43,652 nt of DNA from Mucilaginibacter sp. (GTDB lineage Bacteria; Bacteroidota; Bacteroidia; Sphingobacteriales; Sphingobacteriaceae), in contig JAQBOU010000004.1 of NCBI GenBank assembly GCA_028287865.1, positions 1 to 43,652 of the forward strand. The letters are read 5' to 3'. The position numbers were made by a program, and so were the translations under genes. Under the pieces are notes generated by a model. That model ran no database searches and was not told the DNA's origin. It saw nothing but the letters and a program-made list of their open reading frames with translations. Shown piece after piece: positions 23,155-31,154 of the stretch (position 1 is the stretch's first letter; the number at the start of each line of letters is the position of its first letter).

Positions 23155-24555
23155 ATGACTATAACTTTTCACGGCGCTGCCCGTAATGTAACCGGCAGCA
23201 AGCATTTACTTCAATTAAATGACGGAACAACTATTTTATTGGATTGCGGTATGTTTCAGGGCATGGGTGAACCCACTGAAGATTTGAACGAACATTTCGG
23301 TTTTAATCCTAAAAAGGTCGACTATCTGATTTTATCACATGCCCATATTGATCACTGTGGGTTAATTCCGCGTTTTGTTGCCGGAGGCTTTGAAGGTCAA
23401 ATATTTTGCACGGCCCCAACTATGGATCTTGCAAGGATCCTGTTAACGGATTCGGCAAGGATCCAGGAACAGGACACAGAATATAGCAATAGGCACAGAG
23501 TAAAAACCGGATTGCCGCTATTAAATGCTTTATATACTGAAGAACAAGCGATTGAGTGCTTGCGGTTATTTAAAATTGTTGATTATAATGAGGAATATGA
23601 AATTACACCCCGTGTGAAATTTAACTTTACTGATGCAGGACACCTGATTGGCAGTGCTGCTATAAATATATCTGTGTTAGAGGACGGAAAATATACACAG
23701 ATAACTTTTAGTGGTGATGTGGGCCGCTATAGCGATATGCTGTTAAATACCCCTCAACGATTTCCGCAGGCTGATTATATTTTGCTTGAATCCACCTATG
23801 GCGACTCGCTCCATAAGGATGCAGGTGCTATTGACGATGCCTTGCTGGAAGCAATAAACCACACGTGTTTGAAAAAAAACGGAAAGTTGATAATCCCTGC
23901 TTTTAGTGTAGGCCGTACGCAGGAACTATTGTATGCATTAAATTCATTGGAGTTAAAAGGGAGCCTCCCTGATCTGCGTTATTACGTTGATAGTCCATTG
24001 TCTGAAAAAGCAACCAGGGTAATAATGGACCATCCCGAAGTTTATAATAAAGAAGTTAAGGAAGTTTTAAAAGCAGATCCCAATCCTTTTGGGTTTAAAG
24101 GGTTGCACTTTATCGAATCAACAGAAGAATCAATAGCATTAAATAACAACCCGCTACCCTGTGTAATTATTTCTTCGTCGGGTATGGCCGAAGCGGGCCG
24201 GGTAAAACATCACATCAAAAACAACATAGGCAATACAAAATGTACAATTTTAATGGTAGGATATTGCGAACCAAATTCTTTAGGTGGTCACTTGTTACGG
24301 GGCGATAAAGAAGTATTTATTTTTGGCGAAAAATACGAAGTGAAGGCAGAAGTGCAATCTATAAAATCAATGAGTGCACATGGTGATTACGAAGATCTGC
24401 TTCGCTTTATCAGCTGCCAGGATCCGCAAAAAGTAAAAAAGGTATTTCTTGTGCATGGCGAATATAAGGTACAGCAACATTTCAGGGAAAAAATATTGGC
24501 CAAAGGGTTTGCCGACGTTGAGATACCCTATCAGCATCAAAAAATTGAGCTGTGA
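23155..24555 (+). CDS. MBL-fold beta-CASP hydrolase, RNase-like
   Basis: The product is 466 residues. The frame is open from a TTG at 23137, but the ATG at 23155 gives the family-typical MTITFHGAARNVTGSKHLL start. Metal motifs are HAHIDHCG (about 62-69), the DAGHLIGSA block and SGDVGRYSDMLL. The beta-CASP insertion and RNA-specificity region follow, with SAFSVGRTQELLYALN-like and ISSSGMAEAGRVKHH, and the final His motif SMSAHGDY. Such proteins resemble CPSF-73 and are RNA endo/exonucleases. It is divergent from blaI and 70-100 bp upstream of the toxin-antitoxin pair. Confidence 0.9.
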   Translation: MTITFHGAARNVTGSKHLLQLNDGTTILLDCGMFQGMGEPTEDLNEHFGFNPKKVDYLILSHAHIDHCGLIPRFVAGGFEGQIFCTAPTMDLARILLTDSARIQEQDTEYSNRHRVKTGLPLLNALYTEEQAIECLRLFKIVDYNEEYEITPRVKFNFTDAGHLIGSAAINISVLEDGKYTQITFSGDVGRYSDMLLNTPQRFPQADYILLESTYGDSLHKDAGAIDDALLEAINHTCLKKNGKLIIPAFSVGRTQELLYALNSLELKGSLPDLRYYVDSPLSEKATRVIMDHPEVYNKEVKEVLKADPNPFGFKGLHFIESTEESIALNNNPLPCVIISSSGMAEAGRVKHHIKNNIGNTKCTILMVGYCEPNSLGGHLLRGDKEVFIFGEKYEVKAEVQSIKSMSAHGDYEDLLRFISCQDPQKVKKVFLVHGEYKVQQHFREKILAKGFADVEIPYQHQKIEL

Positions 24556-24573
24556 TTTATTTGGCAAAAAGTA

Positions 24574-24605
24574 GAAAAATTTCTTTTTTTTATGGAAAAA
24601 TTTCT
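24574..24605. promoter_or_regulatory. Two 11-bp direct repeats before the RES-Xre operon
   Basis: GAAAAATTTCT occurs at 24574-24584 and 24595-24605, 21 bp apart (two helical turns). Each copy is an imperfect palindrome. The second directly touches a -7-like box at 24605-24612, the expected layout for an autorepressor operator. Confidence 0.5.
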
Positions 24606-24612
24606 ATATTTG
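24605..24612 (+). promoter_or_regulatory. -7 promoter box of the RES-Xre operon
   Basis: TATATTTG matches TAnnTTTG. Transcription would start near 24617-24620, downstream of the ATG at 24592, which argues that translation begins at 24628 or 24649. Confidence 0.4.
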
Positions 24613-24648
24613 ACATATAGCTACTGTATGTTAAGCAATAATCCAAAA

Positions 24649-25167
24649 ATGAAAACTGATTCCGAAAAAGAAAAGCCATCAAAACAAAGTGGTAAAAAGA
24701 ATAAAGGTCATGTTATGTATAGCATGGATGAACCTAAAACCGATAACAGGCTGTCTGAGCCTGAGATTATTTACAGCTATCAGCCGTTTTACCGGGATGA
24801 TATCAGCTTATTAACCAATTCAAAAAAGGGGCTTGATGCCAAAGCGGCCCTTGATTTTCTTTCTCTTTCCGGGTTTACCCAGGATGAATTTCAGGAAACA
24901 TTTAAAACAACGGTTAAAACCATACAAAACCATGTTACCCGCGAGCTCACACTTGATGCGGCAATAAGTGAAAAGCTGCTTAAATCATTCGCTTTGTTTG
25001 ATAAAGGGACTGTGCTGTTTGGTTCTGCAAAAAGCTTTCATCAATGGCTTAACACACCTGCTTACGGGCTTGGCAACCAGTTGCCATTTGATCTTATGGA
25101 TACAATTACCGGCATACAGTTAATAGAAGAAGAACTGATACGAATTGAATTTGGCGATCTGGCTTAA
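24649..25167 (+). CDS. Xre/ParS-type antitoxin of a RES toxin (DUF2384)
   Basis: The product has 172 residues from the ATG at 24649 (MKTDSEKEKPSKQ); ATGs at 24628 and 24592 are in frame, but the last lies before the likely promoter. The N-terminal 25 residues are Lys/Ser-rich and disordered. The middle has a helix-turn-helix-like region (FLSLSGFTQDEFQETFKTTVKTIQNHV). The C-terminal MbcA/ParS/Xre-type part has LLKSFALFDKGTVLFGSAKSFHQWLNTPAYGLGNQLPFDLMDTITGIQLIEEELIRIEFGDLA, which is classic. It binds and neutralises the RES toxin encoded 8 bp downstream and probably represses the operon. Confidence 0.88.
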   Translation: MKTDSEKEKPSKQSGKKNKGHVMYSMDEPKTDNRLSEPEIIYSYQPFYRDDISLLTNSKKGLDAKAALDFLSLSGFTQDEFQETFKTTVKTIQNHVTRELTLDAAISEKLLKSFALFDKGTVLFGSAKSFHQWLNTPAYGLGNQLPFDLMDTITGIQLIEEELIRIEFGDLA

Positions 25168-25175
25168 ACATCAAG

Positions 25176-25625
25176 ATGCTGGTATACAGAATAACACTTG
25201 CTAAATATGCGGGTAAATTAATAGCATCGGGCAGGGCTGCGCGCTGGAACCCAAATGATGTTGGCATGATCTATACCGCGTCGTCACGGTCATTGGCATG
25301 CCTTGAAAATGCCGTTCATCGCAGCCAAACAGGCCTAAACCAGCTTTTTAGCGTAATGACGATCGAATTTCCTGATCATATTAAAATAATAACCGTTTCG
25401 CCAAGCGACCTGCCCCTTTCCTGGGCAGAATATAATCAAATGTACATTACACAGCAGATAGGCGAAAGATGGATCAAAGAAAATCAATCGGCAATTTTGC
25501 AAATCCCGTCATCTATTATTGAAGAGGAAACTAATTACCTGTTAAACCCAGCACATGAAGATTTTAAAAATATCCGTATAATAAACAACCGGCCGTTTTT
25601 ATTTGATCAAAGAATAAAGCAATAG
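25176..25625 (+). CDS. RES-domain toxin
   Basis: This 149-residue RES domain is of standard length. The conserved elements are an early Arg (MLVYRIT), GRAARWNPNDVGMIYTASSRSLACLE with the key Tyr, Ser and Glu, and the C-terminal LLNPAHEDFKNIRI. Characterised RES toxins (MbcT and relatives) destroy NAD+, and this product would act on the host cell when the antitoxin is lost. All core motifs look intact, so it is probably functional. It follows its antitoxin by 8 bp. Confidence 0.92.
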   Translation: MLVYRITLAKYAGKLIASGRAARWNPNDVGMIYTASSRSLACLENAVHRSQTGLNQLFSVMTIEFPDHIKIITVSPSDLPLSWAEYNQMYITQQIGERWIKENQSAILQIPSSIIEEETNYLLNPAHEDFKNIRIINNRPFLFDQRIKQ

Positions 25626-25660
25626 TAGATGATGAAAAATCCCATCATCCACTATTGCTT
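25617..25660. terminator. Bidirectional terminator hairpin
   Basis: An 18-bp stem with one mismatch pairs 25617-25634 with 25643-25660 around an 8-nt loop. It overlaps the RES stop codon and sits just before the convergent peptidase stop at 25666, so it may end both transcripts. Confidence 0.65.
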
Positions 25661-25665
25661 ATATA

Positions 25666-27213
25666 TTAATTCCTGGCTGGCTGCGGTTGTGGCAATGCTT
25701 TACGGGGAATCATTTCATTGCGCTGGGCCGTATGGTAAACAAATGATGCAACCACGGTAGCTGCCTGTTTCAAATCATCTTCGCTTATTTTATCATAAGT
25801 ATCCTGGTTGCTATGATGGGTGCGGGTACCATAATCAAGCGGGTCCTGGATAAATTCAAAGCCCGGGATGCCAACTGCATCAAAAGATACGTGATCTGTA
25901 CTGCCGGTATTCCTGATTGTTACGGTTGTTGCTCCAAGGTCTTTAAAGGGCTCCAGCCATGCTTTGAAAATTGGAGCCGTTGCGGAATCGCCCTGCATAT
26001 AAATGCCGCGAATTTTACCGGTGCCGTTGTCCAGGTTGTAATAAGCCGAAATTTTTGACTGTTCAGGTTTTAGCTCCATCGTTTTTGGATCACCAAAATG
26101 ATTCAGCACATATCCGCGCGAACCAAATAATCCTTGTTCTTCTGAGCTCCATAAGGCAATTCTGATGGTACGGCGCGGTTTAAAATTAACCGCTTTTAAA
26201 ATGCGCATCGCTTCCATCATTACGGCGCTTCCAGCCGCATTATCTGTTCCGCCGGTTGCGCCATGCCATGAATCGAGGTGACCGCCTATCATTACTACCT
26301 GCTCTTTCAATTTTTTATCTGTTCCGGGTATCTCTGCTACCACATCGTATCCCAGCAGGTCGTCCGTATAAAATTGTGTTTTTATATCGGCTTCTATATT
26401 TACTTTGATACCTGCTTTTACCAAACGCAAAATACGCTGAAAATCTTCACCGCTGGTTTCCAGCTCAGGTGAAACAGCTTTTGCGGTATCGGCATAGGAT
26501 GCGCCGTTGGTAGTAAAAACGGTTCCGTCAGTACCACGTGCCTGGGTTAATACCAGGCCTGCATGTTCAGCCACCAAAAATTTATCTATAACTGCACGAA
26601 ACGCCCGCGCTTTAAGCAATGCAGTGCGATCAAAAGTTCTTCGCGGGCCTGCAGGTGCCGCGTCTTTGGTCATGGCATCCAGTTCGTCATCTGTATAACG
26701 GACGGCATCCGCTTTGTAGCTTCGTTCGGCGCTGGCTTTGGTATCAAATATTATAATTTTGCCCTGCAGCTTTCCTTTGTATTTATCCATGTCTGTAACG
26801 GTATCAATTTTTACCAATACCACCTCTCCATTAACCGGGCCATTGGTGCCGGGCGTCCAGGCTTTAGGAATGGCAATGATAGCGTGATAATAAGGAACGG
26901 TGATCGCCGCATAGTTTTTTTGAACTTCCCAGCCTTTACCAAACTTACCCCATGGTTCGCGTTTGGCGTTTACCATTCCCCATGATTTTAACTGGCTAAC
27001 TGCCCAATCCTGGGCATGTTTTAATTCAGGTGAGCCGGATAAACGGGGGCCGGAAGCATCGGTAAGATAAAAGGCAGCTTCCATTACTTTTGAGTGGTTT
27101 AATCCTTCTTCGCGTATTTTTTTAACCATTGCGGTGTCAACGGGTTCCTGGGCAAATACGGAGCCCATTGAGCCTGCAAAAAGCAGGCATGAATAAAGTA
27201 GTTTTATTTTCAT
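25666..27213 (-). CDS. Secreted M28-family zinc aminopeptidase
   Basis: The 515-residue product has a signal peptide (MKIKLLYSCLLFAGSMGSVFAQ). A PA-like region lies about 130-260. The M28 catalytic core has GGHLDSWHGATGGTDNAAGS (first His and bridging Asp), SSEEQGLFGSRGYV with the general-base Glu pair, and STDHVSFDAVGIPGFEFIQDPLDYGTRTHHSNQDTYD near the C-terminus. It is probably a periplasmic or secreted di-zinc aminopeptidase or carboxypeptidase. It is convergent with the RES operon. A -7-like box lies 27 bp upstream. Confidence 0.9.
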   Translation of the reverse strand: MKIKLLYSCLLFAGSMGSVFAQEPVDTAMVKKIREEGLNHSKVMEAAFYLTDASGPRLSGSPELKHAQDWAVSQLKSWGMVNAKREPWGKFGKGWEVQKNYAAITVPYYHAIIAIPKAWTPGTNGPVNGEVVLVKIDTVTDMDKYKGKLQGKIIIFDTKASAERSYKADAVRYTDDELDAMTKDAAPAGPRRTFDRTALLKARAFRAVIDKFLVAEHAGLVLTQARGTDGTVFTTNGASYADTAKAVSPELETSGEDFQRILRLVKAGIKVNIEADIKTQFYTDDLLGYDVVAEIPGTDKKLKEQVVMIGGHLDSWHGATGGTDNAAGSAVMMEAMRILKAVNFKPRRTIRIALWSSEEQGLFGSRGYVLNHFGDPKTMELKPEQSKISAYYNLDNGTGKIRGIYMQGDSATAPIFKAWLEPFKDLGATTVTIRNTGSTDHVSFDAVGIPGFEFIQDPLDYGTRTHHSNQDTYDKISEDDLKQAATVVASFVYHTAQRNEMIPRKALPQPQPARN

Positions 27214-27239
27214 AATAAATTAATTTGATCAGTTAATAA

Positions 27240-27247
27240 CAAACTTA
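27240..27247 (-). promoter_or_regulatory. Possible -7 box of the M28 peptidase gene
   Basis: The minus strand reads TAAGTTTG, which matches TAnnTTTG, 27 bp before the start codon. A TTTTG lies 14 bp further upstream, closer than the usual 19-21 bp spacing. Confidence 0.3.
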
Positions 27248-27327
27248 TTTATTAAAAAGCGCAAAACTTACCACATGCCTTAACAAAGTTGTTACAAGTG
27301 CGTATATTTTTGAAGTATATTTGTGTA

Positions 27328-27531
27328 ATGAGCCCATACCGGTTAGACAGAACTGCTTTTAAAGCCCAAACAGCGAAGGATGCTTCGAACCATGCCGCTT
27401 ATTACAAAAAACTTACATAGCAGGAACGGCTTCGCATTGCTAATTATTTAAACAGCATAGCTTACAATTACCCTGAGAATGAGCCGCCCCGGATGGACAA
27501 AACGATCTTTAAAATACGTTCACGTAAATAA
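27328..27531 (+). pseudogene. Small upstream partner gene interrupted by an amber stop
   Basis: The frame from ATG 27328 reads MSPYRLDRTAFKAQTAKD and continues to YYKKLT, then stops at TAG (27418-27420). The same frame continues without a further stop as QERLRIANYLNSIAYNYP to MDKTIFKIRSRK and TAA at 27529-27531, two bases before the nucleotidyltransferase ATG. The continuation reads like one 67-residue protein in which TAG replaces a sense codon, most simply TGG (Trp). A possible -7 box, TATATTTG, lies at 27316-27323. The family is unknown to me; position and pairing suggest an antitoxin-like partner. Confidence 0.6.
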
Positions 27532-27533
27532 GG

Positions 27534-27988
27534 ATGGGAAATATTTTTAATGAAGACTTCAGAGATTTTATAAAGTGCTTTAATGATTACAATGTAAAAT
27601 ACATTCTTGTTGGAGGATATTCGGTTATTCTTCATGGATACTCACGAACTACCGGTGACATGGATATTTGGGTTAAAAGAACAGCCGAAAATTATAATAA
27701 TATCAAAATTGCTTTTTCTCACTTTGGGATGCTTGTTTTTGCAATGACCGAAGATGCTTTTTTGAATAATATTGAGCTGGATGTTTTTACATACGGCAAG
27801 CCAACCTCATCAATAGATATCATGGTTGATGTTAAAGGACTCGATTTTAATGAATGTTTTCAAAATGCAGTTATTTTGAAGAAGAAGGATTAATGATACG
27901 TACTATATTTATCAACGACCTGATAAATGCTAAAAAAGCATCAGGCCGGGCAAAAGATATAAATGATTTAGAAAACTTAATACCCTAA
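27534..27988 (+). pseudogene. Nucleotidyltransferase-fold protein with a C-terminal frameshift
   Basis: The uninterrupted frame gives 119 residues ending at 27893. It has the nucleotidyltransferase opening YILVGGYSVILHGYSRTTGDMDIWV, with Gly-Gly and a DxD-type pair (DMD), and LDVFTYGKPTSSIDIM. After NAVI the frame gives LKKKD and stops, while the +1 frame continues EEEGLMIRTIFINDLINAKKASGRAKDINDLENLIP to TAA at 27986-27988, which is the expected end of such proteins (AKKAxGRxKDxxDL). Restoring one T in the run at 27874-27877 joins the two. The family resembles AbiEii/DUF6036-type transferases found in toxin-antitoxin pairs. It is likely inactive unless the frameshift is an assembly error. Confidence 0.7.
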
Positions 27989-27991
27989 CCC

Positions 27992-28342
27992 ATGCTCAAA
28001 TCTGCAGTACCCATTTTAGCATCCCTTAACGAAGAGGAAACTACCAAATTTTACACCCAAAAGCTAGGCTTTACCTTTTATTCCAGTTGGGATGGGTATA
28101 TTATTTTAGGCCGGGATAAAATAATTATTCATTTATGGCCATGTAAAGACCCCGAAATCCCAAAGGCTACAGGCTGTTACATCAATGTTACCGGGGTAGA
28201 TAAATTATACGCCGAATATGAACCACTGGGAATTGTGCATCCCAACGGCGCGCTGCAGGAAATGCCTTGGAAAATGAAACAGTTTAGCATATTGGATAAT
28301 AATGGTAACATTATTCATTTTGGCGAAGAAATGGCTGATTAA
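27992..28342 (+). CDS. VOC-family (glyoxalase/bleomycin-resistance-like) protein
   Basis: The 116-residue single VOC domain shows PILASLNEEETTKFYTQKLGFTFYSSWDGYIILGRDKIIIHLW, then CYINVTGVDKLYAEY and the closing FSILDNNGNIIHFGEE with the last metal-ligand Glu. It matches the small bleomycin-resistance-like branch, which binds drugs or small metabolites. Its TAA overlaps the response-regulator stop by three bases in convergent orientation. Confidence 0.87.
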   Translation: MLKSAVPILASLNEEETTKFYTQKLGFTFYSSWDGYIILGRDKIIIHLWPCKDPEIPKATGCYINVTGVDKLYAEYEPLGIVHPNGALQEMPWKMKQFSILDNNGNIIHFGEEMAD

Positions 28343-29031
28343 TCGATCAATAGCTTATAACCCCGCCCATGTACATTAATGATCTCCACTGAAGGATCCT
28401 CCCGTAAATATTTACGGATCTTGCTTAAAAAAACGTCCATGCTGCGGCCGTTAAAATAATTATCATCATGCCATATATTCAGCAAGGCCTCTTCGCGGGT
28501 AAGCACTTCGTTTTTTCGCAGGCAAAGCAGGCGCAACAATTCGGCTTCTTTGGTTGATAATTTTTGTTGTACGTTATTAATGGTAATCAGCTGGGATGTA
28601 TAGTCAAAAACGTAGTGGCCAATTTTAAATATGGTTTGTTTTTCCTCTTCCTGCTTTTCCGAATTATTTGCCCTTTTTAACAAGGCATTTATGCGAAGCA
28701 ATAATTCTTCTATACGGAAAGGCTTTGTTATATAATCGTCCCCGCCTAAATTAAAGGCCTGTGTTTTATCCTCGATCATCCCTTTTGCGGTGGCAAAAAT
28801 TATGGGAATATGGCCATTTATCTTCCTGATCTCTTTACCTAAAGTAAACCCATCCTTTTTAGGCATCATAACATCCAGGATAAGTAAATCATAAGTTTGT
28901 TTAGTAAAGGCCCTTAAACCTTCTTCCCCATCCTTACATAAAATAACGTCAAACTTTCCCTTTAGCTGCAGGTAATCCTGTAACAATAAACCGAGGTTCG
29001 GATCATCTTCAACAAGTAATATTTTTTTCAT
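28339..29031 (-). CDS. OmpR-family response regulator
   Basis: The 230-residue product has a receiver domain (1-120) with the acidic pair LVEDD, phospho-acceptor Asp53 (LILDVMMPKKDG), Thr in IIFATAKG and Lys in DYITKPF. A winged-helix DNA-binding domain follows (about 130-228, ending KIRKYLREDPSVEIINVHGRGYKLLI). It lies downstream of its kinase, separated by 136 bp. Three TTTTAACAA-like repeats at 30997-31035 are candidate binding sites. Confidence 0.94.
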   Translation of the reverse strand: MKKILLVEDDPNLGLLLQDYLQLKGKFDVILCKDGEEGLRAFTKQTYDLLILDVMMPKKDGFTLGKEIRKINGHIPIIFATAKGMIEDKTQAFNLGGDDYITKPFRIEELLLRINALLKRANNSEKQEEEKQTIFKIGHYVFDYTSQLITINNVQQKLSTKEAELLRLLCLRKNEVLTREEALLNIWHDDNYFNGRSMDVFLSKIRKYLREDPSVEIINVHGRGYKLLID

Positions 29032-29167
29032 GTTTTTTGTACGTAAATCGGAAAAGTCTCCGGAATCCGAAAGATTGTTTATTTGTAATTCATTCCGGTT
29101 ATTTTACAAACCGGTTGCATCTATGCCTTTCCCTGCTTTTACGTCGTTTGTTCCGTCTTCGGATCTG

Positions 29168-30955
29168 CTAGGCAACCTGAAACTTTAATTCAAATTCCGA
29201 CCCTTTTTCTTTTTCCGACTTGACGCTTATCATACCATTTAGCCGTTTAACTACTGTATTTACATAGCTTAAGCCCAAACCAAAGCCTTTAACATCATGC
29301 AGATTGCCTGTAGGGATGCGGTAAAACTGTTCAAATATTTTTGTTTGCTGATCACGGCTCATTCCAACGCCCTTATCAGCTACCTTGATAACTACCTGCC
29401 CGTTTTTGTTAAGGGTACTGATGGTAATATCCGGATTATTAACGCTGTATTTAATAGCGTTGTCAACCAAATTGTATATTACATTCGAAAAATGAAGTTC
29501 ATCCGCTTTGATAACAGCATTTTCTGCCTCAAGCTGTAAAGATATAACGGCATTGTTCTTTTGCAGTTTAAGCTCCATGCTGTCAACAACCACGGCAATC
29601 ATTTCATTTACATCAATCGGCTTCTTATCTAATTTAAAATCGTTCTTTTCGATTCGGGCAATATTTAACACCCTTTCAATATGGCTGCCCAAACGCTCGT
29701 TTTCTTCATAAATAATATTTGCAAGGCGGGCAACCCGGTTTCTGTCCTGTGCAATTTCATTATCCTTTAAAGCTTCACTGGCAATCATAATAGTTGATAC
29801 CGGAGTTTTAAACTCATGCGTCATATTGTTAATGAAATCTGTTTTCATTTCTGACACTTTTTTTTGCCTCAGGATTGAAAAAATGGTATATCCCAAACAA
29901 ATAACCAATACAAGCAGTAGTCCCCCGGTTGTAGCCATCGTAGCAGTCATCTTGTCAAGGATCAGGTTGTTCTTTTGCGGGAAAGCAAGCCTTATCATTC
30001 CCGGGTCATTAACCACATCTGTACTGAATATAGGCGTTTGATAGGTATTTATGTTTGTAAACGTTGGCTTTGCACCAGTAATATCATTCGCTTTTGAAAA
30101 AATAAGTGAATCGCTGTTTGCTGTGGTAACTTCATAGCTGAACGGTAAATTAATTCCCTTATTTTGCAGTTCAAACCGTAGCAGGGTATCTATCCATAAG
30201 GGGTCTAAACGCATTCTTAAAGGCTCACCGTATTTGCCGTATTCTGCAGCTAAATTCTCTATCACGGTTGACGTACTGTGCGGGGTGTTTTGAAGTGAAT
30301 CATTTTCCAGCAGTTTCTGTACTTCCCTGAATTGCCTTTCCTTCTGTTTGCGGTCTTGCTCACGTTGCCACTGGGCATTAATATGCGGAATAGAAATCAC
30401 TTGTTTACCAAACTGCGGATCAACATAGGTGTAACGAATGGTATCGTATTTATGCAGTTTTTGATTTTTCTTTAAAACCGGTGGTGTCCGTACTATTACA
30501 GGCGTTAGCCGCCCGTGCACTACGCCAAACTCATCGGTAAACTCTTCGTACTGTAACCCGGCAATTTCAGCATCGGTTCTTTTATGCATTATCATCCGTC
30601 TCAGGCTGTCCCGCAATAAAGCTATTTTTTTTTCGCGACCGGTAAGTTTCTTTTGGGAGCTTTTATGGATAATTGTATTATTAGCAGTTGCATTATCAGT
30701 AACGTTTTTACTATCTCTGGTATTCCATATACCTGGATTTGCATTTCCGTTACGGGCTTTTACATTTAAAAATTTTTGGACATCGTGTTTGGTGACCTTG
30801 GCTACCACATTGTTTAATGCTTCAATAACAGAACGGTCAAAAAGTTCCGATTGCATTTGATAAGATTGCCTCAAAAAGTATAATTGCATACCAATCACAC
30901 CCAAAAGTGCAAAACTCATCAAACCAATAATAAGCGTGATACTTCTCTTCTTCAT
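29168..30955 (-). CDS. Membrane sensor histidine kinase
   Basis: The 595-residue kinase has a first membrane helix at about 5-28, a long periplasmic region of about 300 residues with a basic, Gln/Lys-rich stretch (about 195-225), and a second helix near 335-362. The DHp box is NMTHEFKTPVSTIM with His380. The ATPase domain has N-box NVIYNLVDNAIKYS, G1 VADKGVGMS and G2 VKGFGLGLSYV. It phosphorylates the adjacent OmpR-type regulator. The periplasmic sensor has no domain I recognise. The gene is divergent from the orphan secreted protein gene at 31155. Confidence 0.93.
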   Translation of the reverse strand: MKKRSITLIIGLMSFALLGVIGMQLYFLRQSYQMQSELFDRSVIEALNNVVAKVTKHDVQKFLNVKARNGNANPGIWNTRDSKNVTDNATANNTIIHKSSQKKLTGREKKIALLRDSLRRMIMHKRTDAEIAGLQYEEFTDEFGVVHGRLTPVIVRTPPVLKKNQKLHKYDTIRYTYVDPQFGKQVISIPHINAQWQREQDRKQKERQFREVQKLLENDSLQNTPHSTSTVIENLAAEYGKYGEPLRMRLDPLWIDTLLRFELQNKGINLPFSYEVTTANSDSLIFSKANDITGAKPTFTNINTYQTPIFSTDVVNDPGMIRLAFPQKNNLILDKMTATMATTGGLLLVLVICLGYTIFSILRQKKVSEMKTDFINNMTHEFKTPVSTIMIASEALKDNEIAQDRNRVARLANIIYEENERLGSHIERVLNIARIEKNDFKLDKKPIDVNEMIAVVVDSMELKLQKNNAVISLQLEAENAVIKADELHFSNVIYNLVDNAIKYSVNNPDITISTLNKNGQVVIKVADKGVGMSRDQQTKIFEQFYRIPTGNLHDVKGFGLGLSYVNTVVKRLNGMISVKSEKEKGSEFELKFQVA

Positions 30956-30996
30956 CCTGAAAACAAAAATATTTTAAATAACCGGAGATATTTTGC

Positions 30997-31035
30997 TTTT
31001 AACAATTTTTAACAAATAAAAGCTACAATTAACAA
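30997..31035. promoter_or_regulatory. Phased TTTTAACAA repeats, candidate response-regulator site
   Basis: TTTTAACAA occurs at 30997-31005 and 31007-31015, with a weaker AATTAACAA at 31027-31035. Start spacing is 10 and 20 bp, on one face of the helix. Direct repeats of this spacing are typical of OmpR-family operators, and the kinase/regulator operon begins just to the left. Confidence 0.5.
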
Positions 31036-31055
31036 CTTGAACTATAGTATTTTGC

Positions 31056-31063
31056 TAATTTTG
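31056..31063 (+). promoter_or_regulatory. Possible -7 box for the gene at 31155
   Basis: TAATTTTG matches TAnnTTTG about 92 bp before the start codon. It lies downstream of the phased repeats, as expected for activation. Confidence 0.35.
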
Positions 31064-31154
31064 ATAATAGATAGATTTAACAAAGGACGATTATCCAGTT
31101 ACTATAATAAATAATTTGAATGAGAGTTTAATTAATATTAAAATCACCACCCCA

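Noticed and set aside
24592..24648. Longer N-terminus of the Xre antitoxin
   Set aside because: It begins upstream of the TATATTTG promoter box and covers the repeat region, so it is probably not transcribed with the gene.
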